From the NCBI GenBank assembly GCA_964036195.1, contig OZ038460.1, forward strand, positions 4,405,504-4,469,503: 64,000 nucleotides of DNA, written 5' to 3'. The number at the start of each line of letters is the position of its first letter. Within the stretch, counting starts at the first letter, position 1. Source of the stretch: Sphaerolaimus hirsutus (Eukaryota; Nematoda; Chromadorea; Monhysterida; Sphaerolaimidae). Of this stretch, positions 45,901 to 56,000 are shown piece by piece. Both the position numbers and the translations under genes were made by a program. Under the pieces are notes generated by a model that was given only the letters and a program-made list of their open reading frames with translations, did not search any database and was not told where the DNA came from.

Positions 45901-46087
45901 GCCTCGTAGGGCAATCCGCGCAGCCGGATGCAGTCCTTCTTGCCGCTGTAGGTTGCAGTCGGCTGTTGGTGCTGCTGCAGCAATTGCAGCTGGGCGACCG
46001 CGTTGGCGCTGGCGGCCGCCGACGCGGACAGTTTGTCCATTTGGGAGGGTTGAGCGGGTTTTTGTAGTGGTTGTAGGTTTGGAATGG
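39767..46087 (-). CDS. epithelial splicing regulatory protein (ESRP/Fusilli), 3' half, 5 exons
   Basis: RNA-binding nuclear protein that controls alternative splicing in epithelia. The exons encode the third RRM and C-terminal region: RNP2-like 'CIRLRGLPYEAQ', then 'VQHIIDFLGSDTAKHI', 'GVHMVYNAQ', and 'GFPSGEAFIQMDGE' with 'RYIEVFQCSGDDMN'. All are specific to ESRP/Fusilli (related to hnRNP F/H RRMs). The C-terminal part is rich in Gln, Ala and Ser. RRM1 and RRM2 exons were searched for up to NME6 (57,961) and not seen; they may be too diverged, in a gap, or elsewhere. The gene carries a MITE as one intron and an LTR element in another. Confidence 0.88.
40275..40704. repeat. complete TACCGTA MITE, CGAAATACCCC subtype
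   Basis: 430 bp, nearly colinear with 51,227-51,659. A second, much shorter copy is at 40,040-40,124. Both lie in the ESRP intron before the C-terminal exon. Confidence 0.82.
41082..41282 (-). CDS. ESRP exon: Gln/Ala/Gly-rich linker
   Basis: Encodes 'NGTQNSTSSTPNPQAQQALL' followed by 'PQHLVGLLYPSASGSMGVQL' and 'PQWSP', with donor CCCT|GTATTAG in phase 1. The 5' limit is uncertain: the nearest acceptor (CATAG) lies inside the end of a CACACTAGTTGACA MITE that abuts the exon. That acceptor needs phase 1, so the preceding exon would have to use T|GTTACT rather than CTG|GTTTGT. Confidence 0.6.
41278..41482. repeat. CTAGTTGACACA MITE abutting an ESRP exon
   Basis: Inverted ends 'gcggcc.7nt.ctagttgacac' on both sides; the interior has inverted 'gtgtcaactctgattttggc'. 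Its left end merges into the ESRP linker exon and seems to supply the exon's 3' splice site. Confidence 0.65.
41720..41992 (-). CDS. ESRP exon: second half of RRM3
   Basis: The acceptor is ACTCCAG|GGC in phase 0, with 91 codons to CTG|GTTTGT. It begins 'GFPSGEAFIQMDGETSARAA' and continues to 'KQRYIEVFQCSGDDMN', the RNP1 side and last strand of RRM3. A Leu/Ala/Gln-rich linker follows. It is the best-conserved ESRP segment here. Confidence 0.92.
42117..42120. repeat. target duplication of LTR element (left)
   Basis: TTAT, repeated at 45,284-45,287. Confidence 0.8.
42121..42291 (-). repeat. 3' LTR, 171 bp
   Basis: Minus-strand sequence starts AGTTGAGTAATAGTG and ends CTACTCTAACT. Identical to 45,113-45,283. 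No clear polypurine tract precedes it ('cttgttaccccccgagg'). Confidence 0.88.
42486..44474 (-). CDS. retrotransposon Gag-protease polyprotein
   Basis: 662 residues, intact. Residues 1-150: helical N-terminus with an Ala/Pro/Thr linker. About 155-340: capsid-like region ('KFPTFDGADPLKFKLWMRDL', 'APDEYVRDYGLL'). About 347-360: zinc knuckle C-x2-C-x4-H-x4-C (CSACDSDDHSMNEC). About 409-422: a second, variant knuckle C-x2-H-x4-H-x4-C (CTWHELPTHNTEDC). About 485-585: retropepsin fold with 'VDPGADATII' and, downstream, 'IILGKDVLMKLG'. The active-site triad reads DPG rather than DSG or DTG. The ORF ends with a basic tail and TGA-side 3' UTR of about 190 bp. The ATG at 44,474 follows about 640 bp of leader. 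Confidence 0.85.
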   Translation of the reverse strand: MGSISYESFIEFVDQYAADKNREKLDQLRKLLRSHNPTELPDNEEIWKKMAFDRYAAKLKTVASAIHDTGVIDFLRPLQPSASTAAPAAAATTLAAPSIADMAAMMNNVVQMMDKQNQLLQLITDQLATTPPASTNPVKPVPPAASDPIAVQQFTSDQKRLWTPLLNEKFPTFDGADPLKFKLWMRDLKARVELTEVPDKYAVIHVRNCLAGRALRQFEHLPDDQCTTFAQVCKFLESQYSDHFAAQNAMNKLITSSQAPDEYVRDYGLLIESLVRQAMPNMDTIGLTIQLKHYFMSGLHHPEMQSSLYSLPTYEMMTFAELLDNAERLEFAAKRVQFNNTLVKKHCSACDSDDHSMNECEFVLELCAQHQQKLSAAKPMASNKFDGGGKAHYPPQTQQQSSKKPKKWCTWHELPTHNTEDCMYLNTVPEEKRTKRDFQNVRLIYDDDPDAQHVDLIEMDPPNNCSMQSADCEVPAVNGKHADTWRVDPGADATIIHPSLLNSINVNGQCVKPTVTKLVAANKSPINVYGKMNLHINFAGSTTMHTCLVSDQIAYSIILGKDVLMKLGVKMVAANGSILFGNPDKRKIKCDKADLPTKLRNIATQTDLANLSTNNINLRPPAYQFGKMADSANVTGSSHQVVKHSPNTVKKARPKSKSMDVG
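44794..44814. repeat. 21-bp direct repeat (LTR end plus primer-binding site), inner copy
   Basis: GGTCGCGGCACCAGTTAGAG plus T, identical to 45,101-45,121. It holds the last bases of the LTR and the putative primer-binding site, here displaced to the gag side of the tRNA-like gene. Confidence 0.75.
44828..44899 (-). tRNA. tRNA-Arg(UCU)-like gene inside the LTR element leader
   Basis: 72 nt folding as a full cloverleaf. The acceptor stem GCCTCTG/CTGAGGC has one T-T mismatch and discriminator A. The D arm is GTCT-AGTGGTTA-GGGC. The anticodon stem CTCGT/ACGAG has loop GTTCTAT, anticodon TCT. The T arm is GCGGG-TTCGATT-CCCGC. The body resembles tRNA-Glu/Asp more than usual tRNA-Arg, so it may be a recoded or pseudo-tRNA. 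A hairpin GTGCAATTTTGCAC follows, with no T run as RNA polymerase III terminator directly after it. Confidence 0.75.
45101..45113 (-). other. putative primer-binding site
   Basis: On the minus strand TGGTGCCGCGACC directly follows the 5' LTR, sharing its last T. This is the expected complement of a tRNA 3' end carrying CCA. The tRNA-like gene inside the element does not match it. Confidence 0.55.
45113..45283 (-). repeat. 5' LTR, 171 bp
   Basis: Identical to the 3' LTR; followed on the right by the TTAT duplication. Identity implies recent insertion. Confidence 0.88.
45618..45701 (-). CDS. ESRP exon: middle of RRM3
   Basis: 28 codons, phase 0 on both sides (CTCCCAG|GTG, CAG|GTGGGT): 'VQHIIDFLGSDTAKHIVLQG' then 'VHMVYNAQ'. 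Joins exactly to 'PYEAQ' upstream and 'GFPSGEAF' downstream, as in ESRP proteins. Confidence 0.92.
45710..45891. mobile_element. introner-like MITE filling an ESRP intron
   Basis: A 182-bp element of the family at 29,065. TIRs are ACTCCCAGACCATGTAAAA and (inverse) ACTCCAGGACCCTGTGAA, with a 3-bp target duplication AGC (45,707-45,709 and 45,892-45,894). It occupies 182 of the intron's 195 bp. The splice sites used lie just outside it (CAG|GTGCT and GCTCCCAG|GTG). Its own left donor CCT|GTGAAG is also in phase 0, so an 18-nt longer alternative exon is possible. Confidence 0.8.
45897..46087 (-). CDS. ESRP exon: linker and start of RRM3
   Basis: Encodes 'IPNLQPLQKPAQPSQMDKL', an Ala/Gln-rich run, then 'KKDCIRLRGLPYEAQ' with donor CAG|GTGCTA in phase 0. 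The acceptor CACATAG|CC is my best choice but is not certain. The upstream exon is not identified. Confidence 0.75.
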
Positions 46088-46181
46088 CTATGTGTGATGG
46101 GTGATGGTGCGGATTTTTGTATTAAATGTGATTTTTTGTCTGATTTTCAGTGCGCAGAGTGGAAAATGGTGAAAATAGCTT

Positions 46182-46282
46182 TACCGTATTTCCTCGAAAT
46201 ACCCCCCGTGGGGTGATTGTTTCATAGTGCTCCCGAGAGGGGGGGTCAAACGAGGGGGGGGGTATTTCGAGGAAATACGGTA
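46182..46282. repeat. short TACCGTA MITE, CGAAATACCCC subtype
   Basis: 101 bp, TACCGTATTTCCTCGAAATAC to TTCGAGGAAATACGGTA, TA-flanked. Confidence 0.75.
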
Positions 46283-46734
46283 CTCAACATCCAAAAGATA
46301 AACAAAAAAAAACAGATGGTTCTCCATATAGGCATATAACAACAAATTTATCAATTCGACGCAACCGCGATAGCGAACGCAATTCATGACTAAATACAAA
46401 TAATTTCACCCTGCCCTCCACGTTTCATACATGCATGTTCCACAAAATCCAATCTACCACACTCTTCCGGCCGTCATTATAACTAAAATAGGACAAAACG
46501 AAAAGGTCTTCAAAGATCACGCCTTTCGAGGGTCGGGGCGGCACGAAAATGAGACGCGCGCGCGCCAGCTTCAATTTTGAGCTGCCGCCGCGCCGCCGCA
46601 TGCTAGAATGGGCACAAAAGAAAAGAGTGCTCATGCTCGGAAGGGGCGGAAAGGGGGGTTTTGGGGGTGGGGGGGGGGGGTGTTTTGTGTTGAATTTCTT
46701 GTTTATTTTGTGGCATTGGCCCTGCGCACACTAG

Positions 46735-46915
46735 TTTTCACACGAAATTTCGAAAACTCATAAATAAGCTTTGAACGTGTTTGAGTTTTCCACAATGGGT
46801 CATTTTTAATCTCCGTCAACTGCAGTTGACGGCCACCTCATTGTGGAAACCTCGAATGTGTTCTAAGCTGATTTGTGAGTTTTCGAAGTTTCGTGTGAAA
46901 ACTAGTGTGCGCAGT
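46735..46915. repeat. GCGCACACTAGTTTTCAC MITE
   Basis: Inverted ends 'ctgcgcacactagttttcac' and the inverse; a possible 6-bp duplication CATTGG lies outside. Confidence 0.65.
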
Positions 46916-46919
46916 CACA

Positions 46920-48330
46920 TTGGGATGGAAAAAATGATTATTTTAATGGATTCATGTTAATAAAAAAATCCCGTATACTCTTGAAAAAGTCCTTCTTCGA
47001 ATGTTCGAACCTAGGCATCGCGAGGAAAAACACCACTAGGTACTTTGAACGGAAAATACAATGTAAAATACCTAAAAATAACCCATTCAATACTCATTCA
47101 AGATTATACGGTATTTCTAATCACACGACTTCTCGCAGCTCATCACAACCCACATTTTCCACCAAACCTCCAAACTCGCCATTAGCCCAGCCGGCCCGAT
47201 TCCATAAGCCATAGTTCAGACACCGGGACCAGATAATCCCGCGGACGCGATAGCGGCAGGCTTATTGCATGCGCACATAGTTACGGTAGCGCCGCTGCGC
47301 ACTTCAGCGGCGGCGGCGCACGCGTCGCCGCCGCGCGGCCCAAATTTGCTGCCGCGCGGCACGCGGCACATTAGCCGCGCGGCGGCTTGGGTGCGGGTTC
47401 AATCAGACGTGAGGTTGGATTGTGGTGGTGCTTTTGGTGGGTCCAGGTGATTTGTGTGGGCGCTGGGCTTTTTTAGTGCCGGGGGCCAGTTTGGTAAGTG
47501 GAGAAGTGACCGGAAAAGTGGTAAGTGTTAAGTGATAAGTCAAGTTATAAGTGGTATGTCAAGTAAAGTGACAAGTATTTTTCTCATTTAAAAATAGGCT
47601 TGTCACCTACAAATTTACTTGTTACTTGACTTACCAGTTGCAACATTGATTATCACTTTACGTTTCATGTCGGCTGTACACTTGAGCTTATCAGAAGCTT
47701 GTGAAATTTGAAGTGTGAACTAAATTTGTAAAGTGTCCGGGGAAACTTGCCTAAAGATTCTACAAACGTGACATTTTTCAGGTGTGGGAGTGTGGGACAG
47801 GCTCAGGATTGAGATATAAATAGCCCGGCAGCCTTTGTCGGGCAATTGACACGTTTTAGGTATTTTATAAATGATACGCTGCCCAATGTTCTTGGGTGTT
47901 CTGCTATTGGAACCTCGGCATGCTTTGAGCTGAGTATTTTGATAAAAATTTCACAGTAAACTATGAAAAATAATGTCGCAAATGCCTGTCAAGGCTCAGA
48001 GACAATTAGGGTGTCTGATGCCCTGTAAGATTTTCCACATCACAGGGAAGTTGAATAAGGCAGTGGTTCTGGTAAGAGTTTCAAGTTCAACAAAAAGCTC
48101 AAAAAGCAAATCAAACACTTTCAATTCAAACGCATGAATTTCAAGCGTTACGTCTTACTGCTTACTTGCAGCTCAGCGGAAAGATTGCACAGAGAGCAGC
48201 GCGCCGGCAAATCACCGGCTGCTAACGATTCTCCAGACCATACGAACGTGATAACAGTGGCCGCCACTAGTGTTGGAATGGTGCCAAAGGACTTTGATCC
48301 ATGTTCCTGCGGCGTCATTTAGCCCAAAAA
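46920..48330. other. unassigned sequence with GC-rich islands
   Basis: GC-rich islands at about 47,285-47,400 here, and at 48,590-48,750 and 49,085-49,225 just to the right, have the composition of exons and could hide ESRP 5' exons. No frame shows RRM motifs. A GGGGCCAGTTTGG fold-back repeat lies at about 47,484-47,650. Confidence 0.3.
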
Positions 48331-48337
48331 TATGATG

Positions 48338-48484
48338 TACCGTATTTCCTCGAAAATCCCCCCGGGGGGTTATTGTTTCAGAGTGAGAATTTTGAGGGGG
48401 CTAAACGAGGGGGGTTATTTCGAGGGGGAGGCAAATAAATTCATCGTGTCCATTTTGAGGGGGGTATTTTGAGGAAATACGGTA
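48338..48484. repeat. TACCGTA MITE, CGAAATACCCC subtype
   Basis: 147 bp, TACCGTATTTCCTCGAAAATC to TTTGAGGAAATACGGTA. Confidence 0.75.
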
Positions 48485-49295
48485 CTTTCCCCAGAAGGTA
48501 TTCAATTCCGCCAACAAACTCTGGCGCCAACATTTCGAATGGCGCCATGGCGCTGGCGCCACTTTTCGCGGCGCCTTTCCATGTCCCGCGGCAGCGCGAG
48601 CCAAGCGCATGCATTAGGCAAACAGCGGTGCACCGCGGCCGGGCCAAGAAAGACGCGCCGAATGGCCGCAATCGGACCGCGCCGCGCGGCAAAAAGAGGC
48701 CGGCCGGGCGGCGCGCGCCCGCTCATCCAGGTCGAGCGGCGCGGCGGCAGTTTGATGGTGGGAAATTTTGGATTGAAATTTTTGAAATTTTTGATTTTGA
48801 TGACTTTTTAGTTTTTTTTCAAAGGGTGGTTTCGAAAAGGTTCAGTTTTAAAAGGAGAACATTCTTGGCACACGACGCTACCCCATCCACCATATGCTTT
48901 GCAGTTACCCGACGTTCTTTAAAATAAGATAGTCAATTTTGGCAAATTTTTCTTTTTTCAATTACTTAGTCAATTTGAAATAAACAATACTGGCACACCA
49001 CCAACACCAGAAAATAAATAAAAACTCTCCAAAAACTCCACAAAAACTCCAAAACCCCCAAAATCTCCCAAATTTCCACCACTGTCGCCGCCTGGCGGGG
49101 CGCAGCGTCGCCGGCGGGCCGGCGCGGCACGGATCAATGGATCTCGGCGGCCGCGCGGCCGATTCATGCGCAGCCGAGCTCGAAATGACCTCTTCAAGCC
49201 GGTCTGCGCGCGGCGCGTAACGAACGGCGCCTTGTTTTCTTAGTGGCAGGGCCACTAAAAATGAAGACTGGAAGGTTGGGGGTCGGGCGCCAGTC

Positions 49296-49450
49296 CCGGA
49301 CCCGGGAAAATGTCAAGTGTCATGTCAAGTGTTAAAAGTCAGGTGAAATGCCCTGGAGAATGGCAAACGAAGGTGAGGAAATCACATGGCGTTTGACATT
49401 TTTGACATTATGCAATGCAATTTACATTTCACATGACTTTTGAACAAGTC
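49296..49450. repeat. member of the introner-like MITE family
   Basis: Starts 'agtcccggacccgggaaaat' and ends 'catgacttttgaacaagtccgg'. The internal 'caagtgt..aaagtca' motifs match the copies in SLC10 and ESRP. Splice-like dinucleotides are lost at both ends. Confidence 0.55.
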
Positions 49451-49739
49451 CGGAAGGAAAATATCATATTTGATTCATCTGTAAACAACTTTGACACAAT
49501 TGTTGCAAAGGGGCCAGAAAGAAATAAGCGTCTCTGATAAAACACTGACAATCACAGATCCCCACGCGGCATAAAGATATAAAAACTCAACATAAAAAAA
49601 TTGTTCACTGATATTATCTTACGTATTTTCAATTTGTTGTTCCTTCCTAACATCCTTCATAACGTGGCTTGGCGAGAAATCATAAATAGGTACTCAAATA
49701 AAATACCTAACAAGCGTTCAGACGGGGGCAAATGTGATT

Positions 49740-49970
49740 AGTGATGTAGAGCGCCATGGCGTCGGCGCTAGCGCCAAAGGAATAAGCGCCATGGCGCTCT
49801 TGATGTTTGGCGCCAGTTTGCTGTTCGCTATTGGCGCTAGGGGTTGGCAAATAACTATGGCGCTTGGACAGATTTTTGCATGGCGCCAGGAACAAAGCTC
49901 TTGGCGCCATTTTACTCTGGCGCTTGACAGATCGGACAAGCGCCATGGCGCTTTCGGCGCCATTTGCATA
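49740..49970. repeat. diverged GGCGCC-array hAT element
   Basis: Left end 'tagtgatgtagagcgccatgg', then GGCGCC/GCGCCATGGCGC palindromes. The right terminus is damaged. Confidence 0.55.
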
Positions 49971-50019
49971 ACTGGATGTGATGCGGTGACAGTGACACGA
50001 CGCGGTTGAAGTGCAACCC

Positions 50020-50890
50020 AATGCGACCGCGTTTTATTTAGCTGTCCGATCCAGGTGTGCCAGTTTGTCGCCGCCCGCAGATGAAAAAATAGTTTTTTTT
50101 AATGTTTGATGTGAGTTTTCCACTGATACAGAGTGTCTTAAATTGAAATTGGAGATTTGTATAGATCTATTCATACCTAATACCTAAACAGACCTATTCA
50201 AATTTTTATGGTAAGCAAGGACTACAAACTTTGTCGATGCTTGAAGACAACAAAATTCAAGTAAAATTCAAGTGAAATAGTTTTAAATTCAAATTTCCTA
50301 AAACTGACAAATTTCGGCATTATTTCCATCGCTGACATTGACAATTCTCACCAAATATTTCAGAGAGGATTTGTGTCACCCGTGGACATTTTAATATTTG
50401 GTTACCTGTATTTCCTTATTTGTCAGGCCGACATTTTTCATGTAATTGAATGCCAAACATTTTCACGTACCATTTTGCTTGACATTCAGGGTTACATGAA
50501 TACTGCAATGATTTATGTCACGTGAATAACGGGTACTTCAATAAAAATAATGAAATAATATCAAATCCGAACTAAAATTAATTTTAATAACGCCACAATG
50601 CGATGCAACCCTATTACAAAAATTTCACAGCTGAGCGAGCACGCCTAAAAAGCCAAAATAAATACCATCACATCATTACATGCACCTAAAGCTCCATTCC
50701 AATTAAATAACCCTTCGCTTTTAATTAAACCCAAGATGTGTGATTAACGCGGCACACAATTTCTCATCAAACAACACTAATCTTGTGTATGCCCGGTTTG
50801 TCGGCTGACGCAGGTTGACGGTTTTATTAGCGAGACCCTTCAAGCATGAAAGATAGGGTTTGGAATTACGCCCGGGTACCTAAATACCTA
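50020..50890. other. no feature recognised
   Basis: AT-rich sequence without repeats I can name or conserved peptides. A TTCTAATAGAA-subtype fragment follows at about 50,900-51,030. Confidence 0.4.
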
Positions 50891-51137
50891 CTGTACTTCT
50901 AGAATACGTAGAAGGGGATACCTACGATAGAAGGGCACCTCCAATAAAACGGCAGGTTTTGGCATGTTTTTGCGCTCACGAAAATAATAGAATGGCAGCC
51001 TCCAATTGACGGGAGTTTCCAATAGAACGACAGGCGGAAAAAATGTTGGAAGTGTGCCAAAACACAAAAAAAATATAAAATTGAGGTGAGACCATTCAAA
51101 GCACTTAAATAGATATTAAAATACAAATTGGTCCTCT

Positions 51138-51833
51138 GGGGCCAGTTCTGCAAGTGGTAAAGTAAAGAGTGAAAAGTAGCGAGTAAAGTAAAAATTGAAG
51201 AGTAGAGTAAAATGGCAAATGGCATGTACCGTATTACCTCGAAATACCCCCAGGGGGTTTATTATTTCGCCAGCAAAATTTGAGGGGGGGATAATTCGAG
51301 GGGGGGTTTATTCGAGGGGGGGGGTCTATTATTTCGCCAGAAATTTTCGGAAATTCCGCATACGCAGACGTAGAAAAATCGAACAATCACATAGATTTAT
51401 ATGTGTGTATAGGCATATATTACTGTATATACACAAAAACCCTTCCCTAACGTCACTTAATCATCAGTGTTAACGTGTGTTCTGCATAGTACAGATCACA
51501 AACTGCGGTATTTGTCATGTACGTTCACGTTACACTCAATTTTAGGGGGGGTATTTCGAGGGGGGGGGGGGTTATTATTTCCTCAGCCGAAATTTAGGGG
51601 GGGTATTTCGAGGGGGGGGGGGTTAATTCAAGGGGGGGATAATTCGAGGTAATACGGTAAATAGTAAAGTAAAAATTGAAAACTTTTAACTTTTAATATT
51701 ACTCTTTACTCTACTTTTCAATTTTTACTTCACTCTTTACTTGCCATTTGTCATTTTACTTTACTCTTTAATTTTTACTCTCTACTCTTTACTTTTCACT
51801 CTTTACTAGTGAAACGAGGTCAGTTTGATGGCC
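51138..51833. mobile_element. fold-back element with AGTAAAG arrays, carrying a nested MITE
   Basis: Left end 'ggggccagttctgcaagtgg' with 'agtaaagagtgaaaagt'. The right part is the inverse 'actctttactttt' array and a weak inverse of the terminus. The TA-flanked MITE at 51,227-51,659 splits it. Confidence 0.6.
51227..51659. repeat. complete TACCGTA MITE, CGAAATACCCC subtype
   Basis: 433 bp, TACCGTATTACCTCGAAATAC to TTCGAGGTAATACGGTA. It shares the interior 'gatcacaaactgcggtattt' with 20,880-21,226, 22,316-22,735 and 40,275-40,704. A good reference copy for the family. Confidence 0.85.
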
Positions 51834-51839
51834 GGACTC

Positions 51840-53710
51840 AAATCAGGATTCAAAAATGACCGAAATAATGTGTCAGGCTTTGGGAGGCATAATTGTGTCT
51901 AGGTATATTTAAAGTCGGCGTTTTACGCACTATTTAGTTCTAAAAATGATTTCTTATTTTGCAAATTTCGGCCTTCAACTAAACAACTGTGTATAAGCAC
52001 ATTAATCCCATTTTCGGGTCGGTTCCAATTTCCAACGCTAGTCGGTAAAGGTGCGCAGCCAGCCGTTGCCATGTGGATTTAAAGCGCTAATTAAACGGAG
52101 ACATGTAATCATGCTAGCTGTCCAAAGCCATAGATGATATATAAAAAGGTAGTAGTTATTACCTACAGACTGTTCTTATTAGGTAACTGAAAAGAGTGTT
52201 TTTATGTGGTCTTACTAAGGAAAATTTAAAATGTAGCGTACAAATGAACTGAGATAGGTAAGTACAAAAAGTTGCTGTAGCTTGACAAATTTATTTACCT
52301 AGCCCCTTTATTTTTTATGCGTGCCCATTTCACTACATTGGAAATTATACGTTGTCAGATTCACATTCAGAAAACGTAGAAGGTAAATAATCTTCTACCT
52401 TTAAAAATAAAAATTGGACAGCGCAAAAAAACGTGTTGGGCGAATAAAATCTCCTACCCGAAGAGTGAAAAATTGCAATTAGGTAAATAAATATGAGCCA
52501 GTCAATTCAATTAATTCAACCTAACTTGACAAGGCAGCTAATAAGCTAATAAGAAACTAATAGGGAGCTAAAACGAGCAGTCGATCGGGTACTGTCCAAT
52601 TACCAAAAACATCCAAAAAATGCGGGTTACCCAAAAAAAGTGCGGCAAACAAATCTTCACAACAAGAAACCAGCCTAGTAAATCCGAGAGATGATAAATC
52701 GAATGTTACCAAACACTGCGCGGCCAGGTAAAGCATTTTGTACCGACCAGGGGCCAGGTTTAATTAGAACGTAAGGCGCAAAACACGCCATTGAGCAGGT
52801 GAAATTGTGCCTGTGAAATTGTACCTTACCCAGGCACGATGTCGGGCTGCCCGATTGTGAAAATCGGGCAGCATTCGTTGACAAATAAATAAATGATCAT
52901 GGCCTTGTGCCCGTTGGATGGCGGTTAGGTATTGTGCAAATTGACGGAATTTTTGGTGTCCGCGACCGCGACAAACACCTCTGACCCTAGGAAAAGCCCC
53001 TAATCCGACCACTGATAAATTGATTTGAATAAACTAACTTCACGAAAAAAACGAAAAAAGCAGCGTGATGGCTGGTAGAAAGCTAAATGGCACCAGCACC
53101 AGCCAAGCCACAAGATTTCACCAGTTCCATACCATGGGGCCACAACGTCTCTATTGTATTTGCATCACTACAAATATCAATCGCAATCGAGTTGACGAGA
53201 ATGAAGCATAGCAGATCTCTGTCAAAAGGAGTTGACAGACTCAAGTCTTCCGGTGAACTCAAATACGCTAAAACTAAAAGCTGATCTATCAGTTTCCGCA
53301 ATTTCGCACATAAACTAGCGTGTGAGCGAGCAAGATTTCATGCGCTTACTCGACTTTCGGGCGCCTTACCTTCTAATTGAATCTGGGCTCAGGTAAACAA
53401 TAGGTACATATAAATCTACATATTTATGAGCCAGGGGCGGGCAGCTGTCAGCCACACACAAAAAGGTGACATAAAGCAATAATAGTGATGCGCTCGCCCC
53501 TTGTGCAACGCAATGAAACGCACACGATAATAAAATGAGGAAATGAACCATTTTCGGGTGCCGGCCACTTAAAAGTTTGCCGCGGCTGAATTTCGCAAGC
53601 CCTATATTTTGTCGGGCAGCCCGAATAATTGTATCCGAAAGTCTTCGTTGCCCGATTCAAACTTTGCTCTGATTGGCAGCGGCCAGCCAATCGGCTGCAG
53701 TGAACTGGGC
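51840..53710. other. no gene recognised
   Basis: AT-rich sequence with scattered 'gtcgggctgcccga' palindromes (52,850; 53,615), also seen at 19,775. No supported exon on either strand. Confidence 0.4.
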
Positions 53711-53717
53711 AAAAAAT

Positions 53718-53813
53718 TTCCCGTATTTCCTCGAAATACCCCACCCTCAATAAACCCCTCTAAATTCACACTATGAAAAAATAAACCCCCAGGGGGTTTC
53801 GAGGAAATACGGT
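53718..53813. repeat. short TACCGTA MITE, CGAAATACCCC subtype
   Basis: About 96 bp with 'cccgtatttcctcgaaatac' and 'tttcgaggaaatacggta'; the left TA is mutated. Confidence 0.7.
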
Positions 53814-54199
53814 AATATAAAAACCGCGCGAAAAAATGTCGGTCTAATTAAATTTCGCCCCAGGCTTAGTTAACTGGACTTGATGCTTTACCTATTTTGA
53901 TATTTTAGGAAGGTAGATTTTATTATCGAGCAACCGCGTTAACGTCTTCATTCAAATCAACTATCCCCGGTGCAATTCTCTTAGTACACCACAATAAAAC
54001 CGGTGAAATTGCAATGACAATTTGCAAGAAACTCATCCAAAATGAATATTAGAAATACCTCAAAGCGACGCCGCCGCTAAGTGAAAGTTTGCAGCGCAGT
54101 AGCCCCAAACGAAATAAACATTTGACTTCATTAGCAGAGTTACCAGGGTCATAACATTTATCACCCAGTTTGGTACTCAAACCGGGCGGCTTGCGAACC

Positions 54200-54670
54200 A
54201 CAGTTGTTAATGCGTATTTACTTTTACTCAAAAAGCACGCATACTCGAGTACCGAGTAAATACGCATACGCATACTTTGAAAAAAGTATCTGTACTCGCC
54301 TGTACGCTTACTTTATGAGAGTACTCGAGTACAGAAGAGTAATTTTTGAGAGTAGGTACAGATAGAGTATTTTAAATGAGTAGTAAAAGAGTAAGAGAAA
54401 GAGAAAATCAACGGGTGCAAATAAAAAGTCCTAATAAAGTTTAAAATTAACATTTATAATGCTCCCTTCTACATTTTCCAGAAAGAAACAGTAATTTTAC
54501 TGGCTTTTACGCTTTCCTGAGAAAAAATACTCGCATTTACACTTTCTGGTAAGAAAAAGTATTTTACTCTTATTTACTCATGAGTAAAAGTAAAAAAATT
54601 TCAAAGTGCTGTACCTATTGTTCATGGTCACGGAATACTTTACACATACGCATACTTTTAACAACTCTGT
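54200..54670. repeat. TACTCGAGTA-type repeat
   Basis: Inverted 'gcatactcgagtac' and 'agagtactcgagtac', with array-like 'agtattttaaatgagtagta' sequence; related to 23,050-23,450. Ends near 'cgcatacttttaacaactct'. Confidence 0.5.
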
Positions 54671-55314
54671 TGCGAACGTCGGCGCACGAGGTGATTCAAT
54701 GTTCGAAAACGGCAAGTTCTTTTTTCCTAAAATATAAATAATTTATCGTGGATATATTTGTGTCGCATAGGAAAACGGTGAGTTGAAATGTGGCAAATCC
54801 TGAGCCATATCAAGTGACAAATTCCTGACAAGATTTCACACGGAAAGTGACAAATTTCAAAGTGCTGTACCTATTGTTCATGGTCAGGGTCGGGGGATAT
54901 CACTTTTTAATATTCCAACAATATATCCTCCCAACCTATTTATTTCAACCTTTCAACATTTGAAACTCTTATCTGTCACTTGATGGGGAAGTTCAGTGAA
55001 CAAAATCTAATTTTTTTTAAAACTTTGTTAGAAAGTTGTCACTTGACAGGGCATCATTTGACACGATGCGGGTTTTAGGCACTTGATAATCTGATACGTA
55101 GGCGGAATACACGCATGAACTCACGCGTGTTCAGCTCTATCAAGACAACCTTGATGAAGTACATTCATTTTATATCCAAAGTTCATTACGAACAACACAA
55201 GGCGTAATTACACACAGCCATGCCAACATATTAGCTTCAGGTGCGACATAAACATGTTCTAATATCTACATTCAGTACTCGTCATTGCTTGTGTCGGCAG
55301 AAAGGCACTGCGCA

Positions 55315-56000
55315 CACTAGTTGACATCAAAATTGGTGTCAACTAAATTCAACTAAATTGTGGCTTATTATGTGATAGAGCATAGTTAATTTTATATTGC
55401 CACACTTCATTTGCATTATTTCTGTCAAGTGCAGGGTTGGCAAACTCAGAAAAAAATAAAAAATAAAAAAATTGTTTTATACAATTTTACTACAATTTTA
55501 GTAAAACGAATTTTACAAAAACCAATCCTGGTCACGAACTAAAATAGAAAATATAAAAAAATGGAAAATTGAAGAATAAAACAAAAATAAAATGGAAAAT
55601 TGAAGAATAAAATAAAAATAAAATGGAAAATTGAAGAATAAAATAAAAATAAAATACAATGTTTATACAATTTTACTACAATTTTAGTAAAAAGAATTTT
55701 ACTAAAACCAGCCCTGGTCAAGTGTGAAGCTTGAAATTCTTGTTTGTGTGTTATTTAGTTGATATTCAGTTGACACAAATTGCGATGTCAACTGGTGTGT
55801 GTCGGGACAAAGGCGCTGCGCACACTAGTACACCACCGAAATTTGGGTAACTCCTACATCTGTTTTGGGCACATTTGATTTTTCCAGAGTGAGGAGTCCG
55901 TCAACTACAGTTTACGGTGATCAAAAATTATTTGTTCTGGAAAACTAAAGTGTTCTCAAAACATGTTTAAGAGTTCCCATATTTCAGTGGTGTACTGGTG
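55315..56000. repeat. two CACACTAGT MITEs, one with an internal AATAAAATGGAAAATTG tandem
   Basis: First unit about 55,315-55,800 (gcgcacactagttgacatc ... gatgtcaactggtgtgtgt). At 55,550-55,660 it contains a tandem of about 33 bp based on 'aaaatggaaaattgaagaat', between inverse 'acaattttactacaatttta' motifs. The second unit is about 55,812-56,005 (gcgcacactagtacaccac ... gtggtgtactggtgtg). Confidence 0.6.

Noticed and set aside
48168..48319. Minus-strand frame 'MTPQEHGSKSFGTIP...' ending at a good donor (CTGCAA|GTAAGC)
   Set aside because: Could be a first coding exon, but there is no family match and an equally good acceptor exists on the plus strand (CTTGCAG|CTC); not supportable.
48502..48927. 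GC-rich frames near 48,600 as an ESRP RRM exon
   Set aside because: All six frames read; none contains RNP motifs, and all are Arg/Ala/Gly-rich as expected from composition.
54950..55240. CRISPR-like or other spaced repeats
   Set aside because: No regular spacing; eukaryotic context; only scattered 'tgtcacttga' words.
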